A stretch of DNA of 33,366 bases from Agathobaculum desmolans ATCC 43058. Lineage in GTDB: Bacteria; Bacillota; Clostridia; Oscillospirales; Butyricicoccaceae. Positions within the stretch are counted from its first letter, which is position 1. Each line of letters starts with the position of its first letter. Made by a program: the position numbers and the translations under genes. Of the stretch, positions 12,506 to 26,897 are shown one piece after another. Under the pieces are notes generated by a model. The model saw nothing but the letters and a program-made list of their open reading frames with translations. It did no database searches and was not told the origin of the DNA. The stretch covers positions 1-33,366 of the forward strand of contig NZ_JNJN01000031.1 of assembly GCF_000701665.1 (NCBI RefSeq), written 5' to 3'.

Positions 12506-13429
12506 TCAGCCGATAAACTCATGCAAAACGGAATCCGTTGGGATCAAATCCGCATAATCGATCGGCGCAACGCTGCCGAGCGCAGCCGCCAACGGCGCCA
12601 GATCAGCCGGAGCGAGCGCATCCCCGTGCAGGCGGAGCTGCGGTTCGAGATGCTGCATCAGGATACACAGCTCATACGGCAGGAAGGTATCCACCGTCAG
12701 ATTAGCCTGCCCCCGGAACGGCGAGATATACAGCCGCTCCCCCCGCCGCACAGAATTCCACTGGTGCAGTGTTTCCTCCACCGGCGAGTTGCGGAACAGG
12801 CTGTCACGCATAGCGCGGCGCAAAAAGCGCAGCATATACGGTTCGATCCGTGCTCCCTCCCCGGTCACAACCGCGCTGGCGACCGACAGATACACGCCGG
12901 TTGCGGCATGTGCCAGATCGCCCATAATGACCGGATTGAACGAATGGATGCCCTCGATCAGCACCACCTCATCCGGATCCAGACGCAGCGCCCGGTCGCC
13001 CGGACAGGCGGTGCGGGTTTCAAAATCAAACCGCGGCAGCACGATCTCCTCCCCCGCAACCAGCTGGGTCAAATGCTGGCTGAGCAGCGGCAGATCCATA
13101 CACACCGGGCTTTCCAGATCGGGCACGCCGTTTTCCGGATCCTCCGGTACGTCATACGTGCCGATCGTGCGGTAATAGTCATCCATCGAAATCATTTCCG
13201 CGTGGATGCCGTGTCCCGCCAGTGCACGTGCGATGCGGTCGTTGGTCGTGGTTTTGCCCGAGGAGGACGGCCCATTGACCAGCACGATCGGCTTGCTTGC
13301 ACTGTTTGCCGCGATCTCCTCCGCCACCTGCGCCACCTGTGCGCGATACTGCTGCTCGCATGAGGCAATAAAATCCGCAGCATCATATTTGGCACGGTGA
13401 TTGATATATTTCAGCGTATATTCTGCCAT
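12506..13429 (-). CDS. Uridine kinase-like P-loop nucleoside kinase
   Basis: The 307-residue protein has the P-loop VNGPSSSGKTTT (residues 53-60 central), the uridine kinase/phosphoribulokinase DDYYRTIGTYD segment and EVVLIEGIHSFNP. It phosphorylates a nucleoside or related sugar in the cytoplasm; uridine is the usual guess for the family. It is larger than classical Udk (about 210 residues) because of an N-terminal extension of about 45 residues (MAEYTLKYINHRAKYDAADF) and a C-terminal region. This form is common in Clostridia and Bacteroidetes. The ATG at 13429 follows AGGGAGA; the longer open frame to 13657 overlaps hemZ and is rejected. Confidence 0.87.
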   Translation of the reverse strand: MAEYTLKYINHRAKYDAADFIASCEQQYRAQVAQVAEEIAANSASKPIVLVNGPSSSGKTTTNDRIARALAGHGIHAEMISMDDYYRTIGTYDVPEDPENGVPDLESPVCMDLPLLSQHLTQLVAGEEIVLPRFDFETRTACPGDRALRLDPDEVVLIEGIHSFNPVIMGDLAHAATGVYLSVASAVVTGEGARIEPYMLRFLRRAMRDSLFRNSPVEETLHQWNSVRRGERLYISPFRGQANLTVDTFLPYELCILMQHLEPQLRLHGDALAPADLAPLAAALGSVAPIDYADLIPTDSVLHEFIG

Positions 13430-13443
13430 AACGGTCTCCCTCC

Positions 13444-14907
13444 TTACCGATTCGGGAAGAGCAGCCGGCGCTTGCCTTCTGCCAGCCGGTCTGCGGCGCG
13501 GATATATTCCAGCGGATACTTGGGATTGTTCGTCCGCTCGATCCACCCGGTATCCCGATCGACCCGTTTGGATACGCCGCCCGCGCCGAGCGACAGGATG
13601 GTTTGCAGCTCTTCCATCATGGTTACATTGTAAAAGCACTCGGTATCCGGCCGGCACCAGCCAACGTTTTCAAAGCCGCCCGCAGTAAATTTTTGCCGGT
13701 ACAGATAATACGGCCCATAGCCCGCCGCCTGCAGCGCCTCGGATGCACCGTCCAGCATACGGGAAACGCTTTCACGCTGCGCCGCAGCCGCCGCCTTATC
13801 AGTCAGGTCGGCGCCGCGCTTGATCGCCAGCGTATGCACGGTGATATTTTCCGGCGACAGGCCGAGCAGCGTGTCGATCGTGCGGGCAAAACGTTCCGGG
13901 GTATCGCCGGTCAGGCCGGCGATCAGATCCATATTGATCACAGAAAAGCCTGCCTGCCGTGCCTGATCAAACGCGCGCAGCACATCGGCCGCTGTATGCC
14001 GCCGGCCGATCGCCGCCAGTACGGCATCATCCATCGACTGCGGATTGATGCTCACCCGTCCGACGCCCGCCGCGCGCAGCACATGCAGCTTGCCCGGCGT
14101 AATGGTATCCGGCCGTCCCGCTTCCACAGTATATTCACGCAAATGGGAAAAATCAAAGTTTTGTTTCAACGTTTTCAGCAAACGGGTCAACTGCGCCTCA
14201 TCCAGTGTAGTCGGCGTACCGCCGCCGATATACACACTCTGCACCCGCTTGCCCGCCGCACGCACCAGCGCAGCCGTCTGTGCGATCTCGCCGCACAGCG
14301 TATCAAGATACGGCTCGATCAAATGACCGGACTGAGCCGTAGTAGCCGAAACGAACGAGCAGTAGTAGCACCGCGACGGACAGAACGGAATACCCACATA
14401 CAGAGAAATATCCTCCGTACCGATCGCACGATCCAGCGTCATTGCAGTCGCTGCCGCGCGGATGGTAAGCGCCGTGCGCGCCGGCGTTACATGAAAATGC
14501 TCCCGCAGATGCTGTGCCGCCTCGCCGCGGCTCATGCCGCGTTCGATCAGCCCGCGCGCCAGCTTGGCCGGCCGCACCCCGGTCAGGCTGCCCCATACCG
14601 GCGGCTGGGATAAGGCGGGCACCACCGCCTCGTACACCGTGGTTTTAACCAATTCGGTCACAACACGCTTGCGCTCGAGCGGCGGCAATCCTTCGACTGA
14701 CGCGCTGCGCACACTTTCGCGCGTCATGCCGTCGATACAGGCCACAGCGCACGCCTGCGCGATGCCGTCCCGTTCCTCCAGCCGGCTGCGGCAATAGGCT
14801 CCGTCCTGCACCGCATCCGCCTGTGTCAGCGTAACTGTAGGGAGAAGATGGAACAGCATCTCCTCCACCGCATGCTTAAGCGAATGTCCCTCCAGCGTAT
14901 AAATCAT
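13444..14907 (-). CDS. hemZ: Coproporphyrinogen dehydrogenase HemZ, radical SAM family
   Basis: The 487-residue protein is a HemN-like radical SAM enzyme. The cluster motif is GIPFCPSRCYYCSF (Cys176, Cys180, Cys183), followed by YIGGGTPTTLD, the EAGRPDTIT block and VSINPQSM. The N-terminal 160 residues, with WGSLTGVRPAKLARGLIERG, are specific to the HemZ subgroup of Firmicutes. It is annotated as oxygen-independent coproporphyrinogen III dehydrogenase, but HemZ is often found in organisms without complete haem synthesis, so the true substrate is open. It overlaps the upstream hydrolase by 4 nt and lies 14 nt before the kinase. Confidence 0.93.
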   Translation of the reverse strand: MIYTLEGHSLKHAVEEMLFHLLPTVTLTQADAVQDGAYCRSRLEERDGIAQACAVACIDGMTRESVRSASVEGLPPLERKRVVTELVKTTVYEAVVPALSQPPVWGSLTGVRPAKLARGLIERGMSRGEAAQHLREHFHVTPARTALTIRAAATAMTLDRAIGTEDISLYVGIPFCPSRCYYCSFVSATTAQSGHLIEPYLDTLCGEIAQTAALVRAAGKRVQSVYIGGGTPTTLDEAQLTRLLKTLKQNFDFSHLREYTVEAGRPDTITPGKLHVLRAAGVGRVSINPQSMDDAVLAAIGRRHTAADVLRAFDQARQAGFSVINMDLIAGLTGDTPERFARTIDTLLGLSPENITVHTLAIKRGADLTDKAAAAAQRESVSRMLDGASEALQAAGYGPYYLYRQKFTAGGFENVGWCRPDTECFYNVTMMEELQTILSLGAGGVSKRVDRDTGWIERTNNPKYPLEYIRAADRLAEGKRRLLFPNR

Positions 14908-15536
14908 TGCCGGACCGCCTGCAGCATATACGGATTGGCGCGGCGCTCCTCGCTCAATGTGGACAGCCCTTCATGCCCCGGCAGCACCTGATAATCCCCT
15001 TCCAGATCATGCAGGCGCTTGAGCGAACGCAGCATCTGCCCGAAGTCACCGCCCTCAAAGTCACATCGTCCGCATTCATGCCGGAACAGGGTATCGCCCG
15101 TAAACAGCACCTCGCCGATGCGGATAACCGAAGAGCCGGGCGTGTGCCCCGGCGTGTTCATGTAATGCGCCGTCATACCGCCGAAGGTGACTTCCGTACC
15201 TTCCTTTGCAATGATATCCGGCGTATCCTCGATATACCCCCGCACCATCGGTTCAAACTCGCCCATATTTTCCCGCTTGAGCAGCCACAGGTCGCCCTCC
15301 GGCACCACATACTGCGCACCGGTCTTTTCCAGCACCTCATGCGCCGCCAGTAAATGATCGAAGTGTGCGTGTGTGAGCAGCACGTACTTGATCGTCAGGT
15401 TTTCCTGTGCGGCCGCGCGCAGGATCGAAGCGGCATTATCGCCGGGATCGACCACCGCGCCCTCGCGGCTCGCCTCGTCATATACGATATAGCAGTTCGT
15501 CGCAACCGCGCCCACGCAAAGCTGCATAATTTTCAT
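14904..15536 (-). CDS. MBL-fold hydrolase, YqgX/glyoxalase II-like
   Basis: The 210-residue protein has the metallo-beta-lactamase metal site THAHFDH (His56, His58, Asp60, His61). Downstream ligands are in YMNTPGHTPGSS, LFTGDTLF and VLPGHEG. The compact length fits the YcbL/YqgX group of glyoxalase II-like thioesterases without the C-terminal GloB domain. The substrate is not known. The ATG at 15536 is chosen because GGAGGA is 7 nt away, whereas an ATG at 15542 is too close. It lies between dtd and hemZ in the recJ-relA unit, an order that recurs in Clostridia. Confidence 0.9.
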   Translation of the reverse strand: MKIMQLCVGAVATNCYIVYDEASREGAVVDPGDNAASILRAAAQENLTIKYVLLTHAHFDHLLAAHEVLEKTGAQYVVPEGDLWLLKRENMGEFEPMVRGYIEDTPDIIAKEGTEVTFGGMTAHYMNTPGHTPGSSVIRIGEVLFTGDTLFRHECGRCDFEGGDFGQMLRSLKRLHDLEGDYQVLPGHEGLSTLSEERRANPYMLQAVRQ

Positions 15537-15549
15537 ACTCATTCCTCCG

Positions 15550-16002
15550 TTATGACCGCATCTGCGCGGTATCCATCCACAAGGTGACCGGCCCGTCGTT
15601 GAGCAGCTCCACCTTCATATCTGCACCGAATTCGCCTGTTTCAACCGGCAAGCAGCTTTCCCGGCAGCGGGCGATAAACGCCTCATACAGCGGGATCGCC
15701 GTTTCCGGCCGCGCAGCGGCGGTAAAGCTCGGCCGGTTGCCTTTTTTGCAGTCCCCATACAGGGTAAACTGCGATACCACCAAGATGCCGCCGCCCACAT
15801 CGGCAAGCGACCGGTTCATCTTATCATTCTCATCGGTGAACACGCGCATTTTGACCGTCTTATCCGCCAGATAGACCGCGTCTTCCGCCGTATCCCCATC
15901 TGTAATGCCGAGCAGCACCAAAAAGCCCTGCCCGATCTGTCCCCGCACCGCGCCGTCGATCGTGACCGATGCCTGCGATACGCGCTGGATCAATGCTCTC
16001 AT
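15550..16002 (-). CDS. dtd: D-aminoacyl-tRNA deacylase
   Basis: Dtd removes D-amino acids (and glycine mischarged on tRNA-Ala) from tRNA. The 150-residue protein starts with [17 protein letters not shown] and has the catalytic loop [19 protein letters not shown], including the Ser-Gln-x-Thr motif. The cross-subunit Gly-Pro motif is in [13 protein letters not shown]. Length and motifs are complete. It follows relA after 67 bp, the standard relA-dtd order of Firmicutes. Confidence 0.97.
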   Translation of the reverse strand: MRALIQRVSQASVTIDGAVRGQIGQGFLVLLGITDGDTAEDAVYLADKTVKMRVFTDENDKMNRSLADVGGGILVVSQFTLYGDCKKGNRPSFTAAARPETAIPLYEAFIARCRESCLPVETGEFGADMKVELLNDGPVTLWMDTAQMRS

Positions 16003-16069
16003 TTATTATTCTCCATCTCTGCGGGATCCCCCCGCGGTAAATCCCGTCAATCCGTTCTGCCGCCTGCGC

Positions 16070-18253
16070 TCAGTTCGTATCCACCGTGCGCGTTACATCT
16101 ACTACGCCCTTGATCGACCGCATCCGGCTGATCAGGTTATCCAGCTGATGCACGCTGGCCACATCCACCATCGCGTTGATCACACCGAAACCGTCGTTCA
16201 GATCACGCGCCGATATCTCATGCACATTGATCTTGCACGCAGCCAGCACAGCAGTTACATCACTCAGCACACCAATGCGGCTGCGGGTCGAAATCTGCAG
16301 CCCGGTCGAGAAGCGGCTGCCGCGATCCGACGCGGCAAGATCCTCATCCCACCATGCGCGCAGCCAGCGGTCGGGATCCTCGTGCATGTGCACGTTGACA
16401 CAGTCCCGCCGGTGGATGGAAACGCCGTAACCGCGTGTGACAAAGCCCACGATCTCATCACCCGGAATCGGCGTGCAGCAGCGCGCGAATTTGACCAGAC
16501 AATTATCGATTCCCTCAACCACAACGCCGGTTCTGCTTTTGGTCATGCGGCGCTTCGGCTGTTCGGGCTGCGGGTGTTCGATATGCTCGGCCTGCTCGCG
16601 CTGGCGGCGCAGCTTTCCCACATCATCCTTGACCTTATTGATCACCTTGGTCAATGTGATGCCGCCGTAGCCGATCGCCGCATACAGCTCATCCACCGTG
16701 CCGAACGAAAACTTGTTCAGGGTGTTTTTGAGCACTTCCTCATTGTCGTAAAAACCGCTGTACAGCAGGTTGGCGCGCAGCTCACGGTCCAGATCCTCCC
16801 GGCCGTTGATGATGTTCTCCTCCCGGCACTCTTTCTTGAACCACTGCTTGATCTTGTTGCGTGCCTCGGTCGTTTTCACGATCTTGACCCAATCACGGGA
16901 AGGGCCGTGCGCCTCCTTAGAGGTCAGGATCTCCACGATATCGCCGTTTTTGAGTTGGCTGTCGATCGGTGCGATGCGTCCGTTAATCTTAGCGCCCGTC
17001 ATGCGGTTGCCCACAGCCGAGTGGATCGCATAGGCCAGATCGATCGGCGTTGCGCCGGCCGGCATATTCACCACATCGCCCTTGGGCGTAAACACGAACA
17101 CCTCATCTGCAAACAGATCGACCTTGATATTTTTGATGAAGTCCTCCGCCTCGGTATCCTGCTGCGCCTCGAGCAGCTGCCGGATCCAGGCAAAGGCTTC
17201 CTCATTTCCCTTCTTATCCAGCCCCTGCTTGTATTTCCAGTGCGCCGCAACGCCGTATTCCGCCATTTTGTGCATCTCGGTCGTGCGGATCTGAATCTCA
17301 AATGGAATACCTGCCCGTCCGATGACTGTCGTATGCAGCGACTGGTATCCGTTGGGCTTGGGCGTGGAAATATAATCCTTAAACCGTCCGGGGATCGGCT
17401 TATACAGATCATGCACATAGCCGAGCACATTGTAGCAGTCCGCCACGGTATCCACGATAACACGCACCGCACAGATATCGTAGATTTCGTCGATCGTTTT
17501 GTGCTGGGCATACATTTTACGATAAATCGAGTAAATATGCTTTACCCGCGCCGAGATCGTATTGGCGATATGCGCCTCCTTCAGCTTTTCGCCGATACGG
17601 TCCTGAATGCCCTTGAGAAATTCCTCATGCTGCTCGCTCTGTGCCTTGAGCCCTTCCACGATCTCGTGGTAGCCGATCGGGTCGAGCACCTTAAGCGAAA
17701 GATCCTCCAGCTCCCACTTGATCCGGCTCATGCCCAAACGGTGTGCGATCGGCGCGTAGATCTCCATGGTTTCCAATGCCTTATCGCGCTGCTTGCGCTC
17801 GGGCAGATACTGGAAGGTGCGCGCGTTATGCAGCCGGTCCGCCAGCTTGATCAGGATCACGCGGATATCTTTGGCCATCGCCATAAACATCTTGCGCAAG
17901 TCTTCAAACTGCTCCTGCTCCTTGGAGTAGCGCAGCATCCCCAATCGGGTAACGCCATCCACCAGCTCGGCTACCGGGGTGCCGAACTTATTTTCGATCT
18001 CCTTATATCCGAAACCGGTATCCTCGATGCAGTCATGCAGCAGCGCAGCGCAGATCGAATCGGTATCCAATCCCATCTCGACCACGATCTCCGCCACAGA
18101 AACCGGATGGATAATATACGGCTCACCGTTGCGGCGCTTCTGCCCTTCGTGCGCGTTGGCCGCACATTCGTATGCCGCACGGATCTTTTTGATATTCGCC
18201 TGCGGGTTCTGTTTCTGCACGCGATCCAGCAAAAAATCCAGTTTGTTCTGCAT
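16070..18253 (-). CDS. relA: Bifunctional (p)ppGpp synthetase/hydrolase Rel
   Basis: Rel makes and degrades the alarmones pppGpp and ppGpp during amino acid starvation. The 727-residue protein has the hydrolase HD domain (LLHDCIEDTG, HDxxED at 73-78) and the synthetase domain with the RFKD charge motif at 290-293, which marks bifunctional enzymes, plus NGYQSLHTTV. A TGS domain (EVFVFTPKGDVVNMPAGATP), the conserved-cysteine zinc-finger/RIS region (ARCCTPIPGDEIVGF) and a C-terminal ACT domain (SRIGVLSDVTAVLAACKINV) follow. All domains are intact. The ATG at 18253 follows AAGGGGG and lies 19 bp after recJ. Confidence 0.98.
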   Translation of the reverse strand: MQNKLDFLLDRVQKQNPQANIKKIRAAYECAANAHEGQKRRNGEPYIIHPVSVAEIVVEMGLDTDSICAALLHDCIEDTGFGYKEIENKFGTPVAELVDGVTRLGMLRYSKEQEQFEDLRKMFMAMAKDIRVILIKLADRLHNARTFQYLPERKQRDKALETMEIYAPIAHRLGMSRIKWELEDLSLKVLDPIGYHEIVEGLKAQSEQHEEFLKGIQDRIGEKLKEAHIANTISARVKHIYSIYRKMYAQHKTIDEIYDICAVRVIVDTVADCYNVLGYVHDLYKPIPGRFKDYISTPKPNGYQSLHTTVIGRAGIPFEIQIRTTEMHKMAEYGVAAHWKYKQGLDKKGNEEAFAWIRQLLEAQQDTEAEDFIKNIKVDLFADEVFVFTPKGDVVNMPAGATPIDLAYAIHSAVGNRMTGAKINGRIAPIDSQLKNGDIVEILTSKEAHGPSRDWVKIVKTTEARNKIKQWFKKECREENIINGREDLDRELRANLLYSGFYDNEEVLKNTLNKFSFGTVDELYAAIGYGGITLTKVINKVKDDVGKLRRQREQAEHIEHPQPEQPKRRMTKSRTGVVVEGIDNCLVKFARCCTPIPGDEIVGFVTRGYGVSIHRRDCVNVHMHEDPDRWLRAWWDEDLAASDRGSRFSTGLQISTRSRIGVLSDVTAVLAACKINVHEISARDLNDGFGVINAMVDVASVHQLDNLISRMRSIKGVVDVTRTVDTN

Positions 18254-18272
18254 AGTAGTTCCCCCTTGCCGG

Positions 18273-20345
18273 TCATCCGGCCATGCTTTGCAGCGTAGCC
18301 AGTACGACCGACCCTGAAATATCCGCCTTACCCTTGTAAGGCTTGAGCAGGATGTTGAGCATCCCCTCTTTGAAGTGGTAGCTGATCAGTCCGGATTCGG
18401 AAAACACATCCAAACAGACGAACAGCTTGCCGATGTTGATCTCCCGGCGGCTCTCCCATGAGACACGGCGCGACAAGGCGCCGTCCGGCACGGAAAAACG
18501 GCCGTCCTCCGCGCGGCAGGTGATATGCCGCCACACCGCCACCAGATCGCCGCGGTCAGGCAGCAGGACGCGCGCCTCACGCGCGGTCAGCGGACCGTCC
18601 GCCATATAGGTATTATAAATGTTCAGCAGCTTTTGATCTGCCAGATGCTCGCACTCGCTCAGCCGCGCATCATTCAGCGTAAGCTGCACCGAGCGCCGTC
18701 CGCGGAACTCATTGATCTCCAGATGGAACGCGGCATCCACCTGATTGCCTTCCACAAAGCCCAATCCACCCATGCCGGTGCCGAACCACATGGCGGAAAA
18801 CCGGATGCCGTCCTTGATCAGCGTCAGCCGCACATGACGGTCGGAGGAGATCGGCGTGATTTCTTCCACCGTCATATCCTTCATGCAGAACACCGGCTCG
18901 GGATTGCCCATCCCGTACGGCTCCAGCACGGACAGCGCACTGATGTTTTGCATCGAAATCCAGTTCGGCTGCACCATGCAGTCGATCGGCAGCTGCGGCA
19001 TCAGATCTGCCATTGTCACATGCTGCTCCGCGTAATCGCGCAGACGGGCGCGCAGCTCCTCCACGTGCTCCGCAGATACCGTCAGCCCAGCTGCCAGCTC
19101 ATGGCCGCCGTAGCGCTCAAGCAGATCCGAGCAGGAGGACAGCGCCTCGAACAGATTAAATCCCTTGACCGAGCGCCCCGATCCCTTGCCTACACCGTTC
19201 TCATCGAGCGAGATCAGCACCACCGGGCAGCCGTACCGGTCACACAGACGGGAGCAGACAATGCCGATCACGCCGTGGTGCCAGCCCTTGCCGGCCAGTA
19301 CGATAATTTTATCCTCCGCCGGGCGGTACTCCCGGCGCAGGCGGGCCAGCGCCTGTTCCAGAATGGTATTTTCCTCCTGCTGACGCAGCTTATTCTGTTC
19401 ACACAACGCGGCTGCCAATTCCTGTGCCCGCACAGGATCCTTGGTCAAAAACAGTTCGGCAGCCAAATCGGCATGCCCCATGCGTCCCGCCGCATTGATG
19501 CGCGGCGCCAGCACAAAGCTGATCGTAGAGGAGGTCAGCCGACGCTGTTTCATCCCCGCCTCGCGCAGCAGCATTTCCAAACCAATGTTGCCCGTGCAGG
19601 ACATTTTGTCCAGCCCTGCGCTGACGATAATCCGGTTTTCGCTCACGATCGGCATCACATCTGCCACCGTACCCAGCGCGACCAGATCGGCATAGCGATC
19701 CAACATGGCATCGGTGTCGCCCTCGAGCGCACAGATCAGCTTAAACGCCACCCCCACGCCGGCCAAGCTGGCAAAGGGATAGCTGCAGTCCGGCCGTTTG
19801 CAGTCCACCACTGCATCGGCTGCGGGCAGGCTGTCGTGGCACTCGTGATGGTCAGTGATGACCACTTGTATGCCCAGATCCCGTGCGGCAGCGATCTCCT
19901 CATCCGCCGTAATGCCGGAATCCACCGTGATCAGCAGGCGGGTGCCCTCTTCATACAGTTGTTCCATCGCCGTGCGGGTCAGGCCGTAGCCTTCCCGCAG
20001 ACGGTTGGGAATATAATACGCACAGTCCGCTCCCTTAGAGCGCAGATAATCCACCAGCGTGCAGGTTGCCGTAATGCCGTCCACATCGTAATCGCCGTAC
20101 ACCACGATCCGCTCACCGCGTGCCATGGCGCCGCGGATCGCAGCCACCGCCTTATCCATATCGGTCAGCAGAAAGGGGTCATACAGGCCGGCGCGGTCAC
20201 TGCTCAGATATGACGCTGCCGCCCGTGCGGTACCAATACCGCGGGCAGCCAGCACAGCTGCCGTCAGCGGCGCATAGCCGTCCTGCATGAGTGTGTCCAC
20301 CTGCTCCCGTTCCGGAGCGGCGACCACCCATCGCTTTGTTTTCAT
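18273..20345 (-). CDS. recJ: Single-stranded-DNA-specific exonuclease RecJ
   Basis: RecJ is a 5'-3' single-strand exonuclease acting in recombination, mismatch and stalled-fork repair. The 690-residue protein has the DHH-family metal motifs VVYGDYDVDGITAT (85-90), LLITVDSGI and VVITDHHE (164-168). The RecJ motif PRINAAGRMGHADLA and the DHHA1 site RYGGHELAAGLTV follow, then the OB domain, with NEFRGRRSVQLTLNDAR, near residue 560. It is shorter than Bacillus RecJ (about 786 residues) but complete in all motifs. It heads the recJ-relA-dtd-hydrolase-hemZ-kinase unit. GAGGGAG precedes the ATG at 20345. Confidence 0.96.
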   Translation of the reverse strand: MKTKRWVVAAPEREQVDTLMQDGYAPLTAAVLAARGIGTARAAASYLSSDRAGLYDPFLLTDMDKAVAAIRGAMARGERIVVYGDYDVDGITATCTLVDYLRSKGADCAYYIPNRLREGYGLTRTAMEQLYEEGTRLLITVDSGITADEEIAAARDLGIQVVITDHHECHDSLPAADAVVDCKRPDCSYPFASLAGVGVAFKLICALEGDTDAMLDRYADLVALGTVADVMPIVSENRIIVSAGLDKMSCTGNIGLEMLLREAGMKQRRLTSSTISFVLAPRINAAGRMGHADLAAELFLTKDPVRAQELAAALCEQNKLRQQEENTILEQALARLRREYRPAEDKIIVLAGKGWHHGVIGIVCSRLCDRYGCPVVLISLDENGVGKGSGRSVKGFNLFEALSSCSDLLERYGGHELAAGLTVSAEHVEELRARLRDYAEQHVTMADLMPQLPIDCMVQPNWISMQNISALSVLEPYGMGNPEPVFCMKDMTVEEITPISSDRHVRLTLIKDGIRFSAMWFGTGMGGLGFVEGNQVDAAFHLEINEFRGRRSVQLTLNDARLSECEHLADQKLLNIYNTYMADGPLTAREARVLLPDRGDLVAVWRHITCRAEDGRFSVPDGALSRRVSWESRREINIGKLFVCLDVFSESGLISYHFKEGMLNILLKPYKGKADISGSVVLATLQSMAG

Positions 20346-20376
20346 AGAACTCCCTCATTTATTTTTTATTACAAGT

Positions 20377-20405
20377 ATTATACCAAAACAAGGGCAAAAG
20401 CTCAA
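20377..20405 (-). promoter_or_regulatory. Promoter of the recJ-relA unit
   Basis: On the minus strand TTGAGC (20400-20405) is separated by 17 bp from a perfect TATAAT (20377-20382), with the extended element TGG before it. It lies about 30 bp upstream of the recJ ATG, just after the uvrA terminator. Confidence 0.85.
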
Positions 20406-20426
20406 CATTTTTATGCAACCTGCAAA

Positions 20427-20457
20427 AAGCGGGTGTTTCTTTCCGAAACCCCCGCTT
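20427..20457 (-). terminator. Intrinsic terminator after uvrA
   Basis: AAGCGGGTGTTTC (20427-20439) pairs with GAAACCCCCGCTT (20445-20457) with one mismatch and a five-base loop. On the minus strand it is followed by TTTGC, so the T-tract is CTTTTTG. It separates uvrA from the recJ promoter. Confidence 0.8.
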
Positions 20458-20474
20458 CTCTCTCGCAAAAAACC

Positions 20475-23321
<2,847 letters not shown>

Positions 23322-23368
23322 GTTCACCTATCCTTAATTTCCAATATGCGGTATCTGTTTTGCGCCTC

Positions 23369-24186
23369 TCACAGCTCGAGTACGCTGCCCGCCGTTAAAA
23401 AGGCGATCTGCTCTCCGAGCGTTTCGCGCAGCACCGCAAACGCATGCTGTCCGGTGCAGTGGCAGGTATAATACCGGCTGCCCGTCTGTTTCAGCCGCGC
23501 CGCGACCGCATGGATCGCTTCATCCGGCTCGCTTTTGCCCGTACTAGGGCTGAACAGGTGCATCCCGCCGATGACCACATCAGGGTCGCGCCCAATGATC
23601 TCCTTTGCGCGGGCGCAGATGTTGACCACGCCCCGATGCGCACAGCCGGTCAGCAGATAGACCTTATCCTGTTCCCGCAGGATCAGGCTCTGCTCGTGCA
23701 GGAACCGGTCGGGCACATATTGTCCGTCCTCCTGCTCATACAGCGTGCGGTTGCCGCCCGGACAGCATTCCTGTCCGGGCACATCGGAAAACAGCGTCAT
23801 ATTCTCATCCAGAACGGTCACGCCGTCGGTCAGGATCAGCCGCTCATCCTCCTGCAAGGCGGGGTCCAGCCCGATTGCACGGACGCCGTCCGCCTTGTGC
23901 GAAAAATGCGGCTCAAACGCCTGCCGGTGCAGATACACCGGCGCCCGCCGGTTGATTTCCAGAAACGCAGCCAGTCCGCCGCCGTGGTCGTAATGCCCGT
24001 GCGAGACAAAGGCCGCATCCACCGCCTCCGGCCGCACACCGAGCGTCCGCGCGTTTTGCAGATACCGATCGGTCTGACCCATATCGAACAGCAGCCGGCG
24101 GCCGTTTGCCTCAATATAAAAACTCAGCCCATGCTCGCAAACAAATGCAGATGAGCAGGCAGTATCCTCCATCAGGGTATACAGCT

Positions 24187-24190
<4 letters not shown>
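23369..24190 (-). CDS. MBL-fold metal-dependent hydrolase between uvrB and uvrA
   Basis: The 273-residue protein has the metallo-beta-lactamase site [11 protein letters not shown] (His64, His66, Asp68, His69), the [12 protein letters not shown] segment, VIGGMHLF and a C-terminal [11 protein letters not shown]. This pattern fits the group annotated as 7,8-dihydropterin-6-methyl-4-(beta-D-ribofuranosyl)aminobenzene-5'-phosphate synthase-like hydrolases; that name comes from archaea and the bacterial substrate is unknown. Its ATG overlaps the uvrB stop by 4 nt, so it is translated with uvrB. A link to repair is possible only by position. Confidence 0.88.
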
Positions 24191-26145
<1,955 letters not shown>

Positions 26146-26148
26146 ATG

Positions 26149-26862
26149 CTACCTCCTTGTGATCGGGATATACTGCTGTGCAGCGCGTATCCGCTTGACT
26201 GAGCAAAACTTGTCCCGCGCCACGATGCAGTGATCCACCAGCTCGATCCCCAGTCCGCGCAGCGCACTTTCCAGCTCCGCAGTTACGCGCAGATCCTGTT
26301 CGGACGGACGCGCCGCCCCGTTCGGGTGGTTGTGCGCTATGGCAACCCCCGCCGCCTGACAGAACAGCGCGCCGCTGGCGATCTTATACGGATCGACCTG
26401 CACATGCGAGCGTCCGCCGCGGGCAACCTCCTCACATTTGATCACACGTCCCGCTCCATCCAGATAGGCAGCCAGCAGCACCTCTTCCCGCTCGGTCTGC
26501 AGCTGCGGGATAAAATAGGCGCCAATGCGTTCGGCGTTGTTCAGCGGCTCGCTGTACTGCTCCATCCGGTCAACATCCATCTGATACCGGCTGACGAGCG
26601 CAAAGCACAGGGTCAGCAGGTCAGCCGCACGCGGGCCGATCCCCTCGACCTGCTGCAGCTGCGCCGCCGGCGCTTCGAGCACCGCATGCAGGGAGCCGAA
26701 GCGTTCGAGCAGCCGGTGCGCCGTGCCGTTGGTATCGGCACGCGGGATTGCGAAAAACAGCAGCAGTTCCAGCACCTCATGGTCGGCAAATGCGGCCAGA
26801 CCGAACCGGCGGAAGCGCTCCAGCACCCGCTGCCGGTGATGCGTATGCAGTTGATCAGCCAT
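26149..26862 (-). CDS. radC: RadC-family JAMM/MPN domain protein
   Basis: The 237-residue protein has an N-terminal helix-hairpin-helix-like region (GSLHAVLEAPAAQLQQVEGI, then GPRAADLL) and a C-terminal JAMM metalloprotease-like domain with AIAHNHPNGAARPSEQD (His177, His179, Asp190). RadC was once linked to DNA repair, but the E. coli radC phenotype was traced to recG; the function is open. The start at 26862 is supported by GGAGGAGG 7 nt upstream; an ATG at 26898 overlapping the upstream stop codon lacks such a site. It lies in a repair operon with uvrB and uvrA. Confidence 0.92.
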   Translation of the reverse strand: MADQLHTHHRQRVLERFRRFGLAAFADHEVLELLLFFAIPRADTNGTAHRLLERFGSLHAVLEAPAAQLQQVEGIGPRAADLLTLCFALVSRYQMDVDRMEQYSEPLNNAERIGAYFIPQLQTEREEVLLAAYLDGAGRVIKCEEVARGGRSHVQVDPYKIASGALFCQAAGVAIAHNHPNGAARPSEQDLRVTAELESALRGLGIELVDHCIVARDKFCSVKRIRAAQQYIPITRR

Positions 26863-26897
26863 CAAGCCTCCTCCTTCCTGCACTGTACTGCGGCGCA

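Noticed and set aside
15905-18298. A 797-codon open frame on the plus strand across relA.
   Set aside because: It is the antisense shadow of relA, with no family motif and a Cys/His/Arg/Gln-rich composition typical of reversed GC-rich codons.
18525-20213. A 562-codon plus-strand open frame across recJ.
   Set aside because: Antisense shadow of recJ; no ribosome-binding site or recognisable domain. The same holds for other long plus-strand frames over minus-strand genes, e.g. 5503-6867 and 21963-23033.
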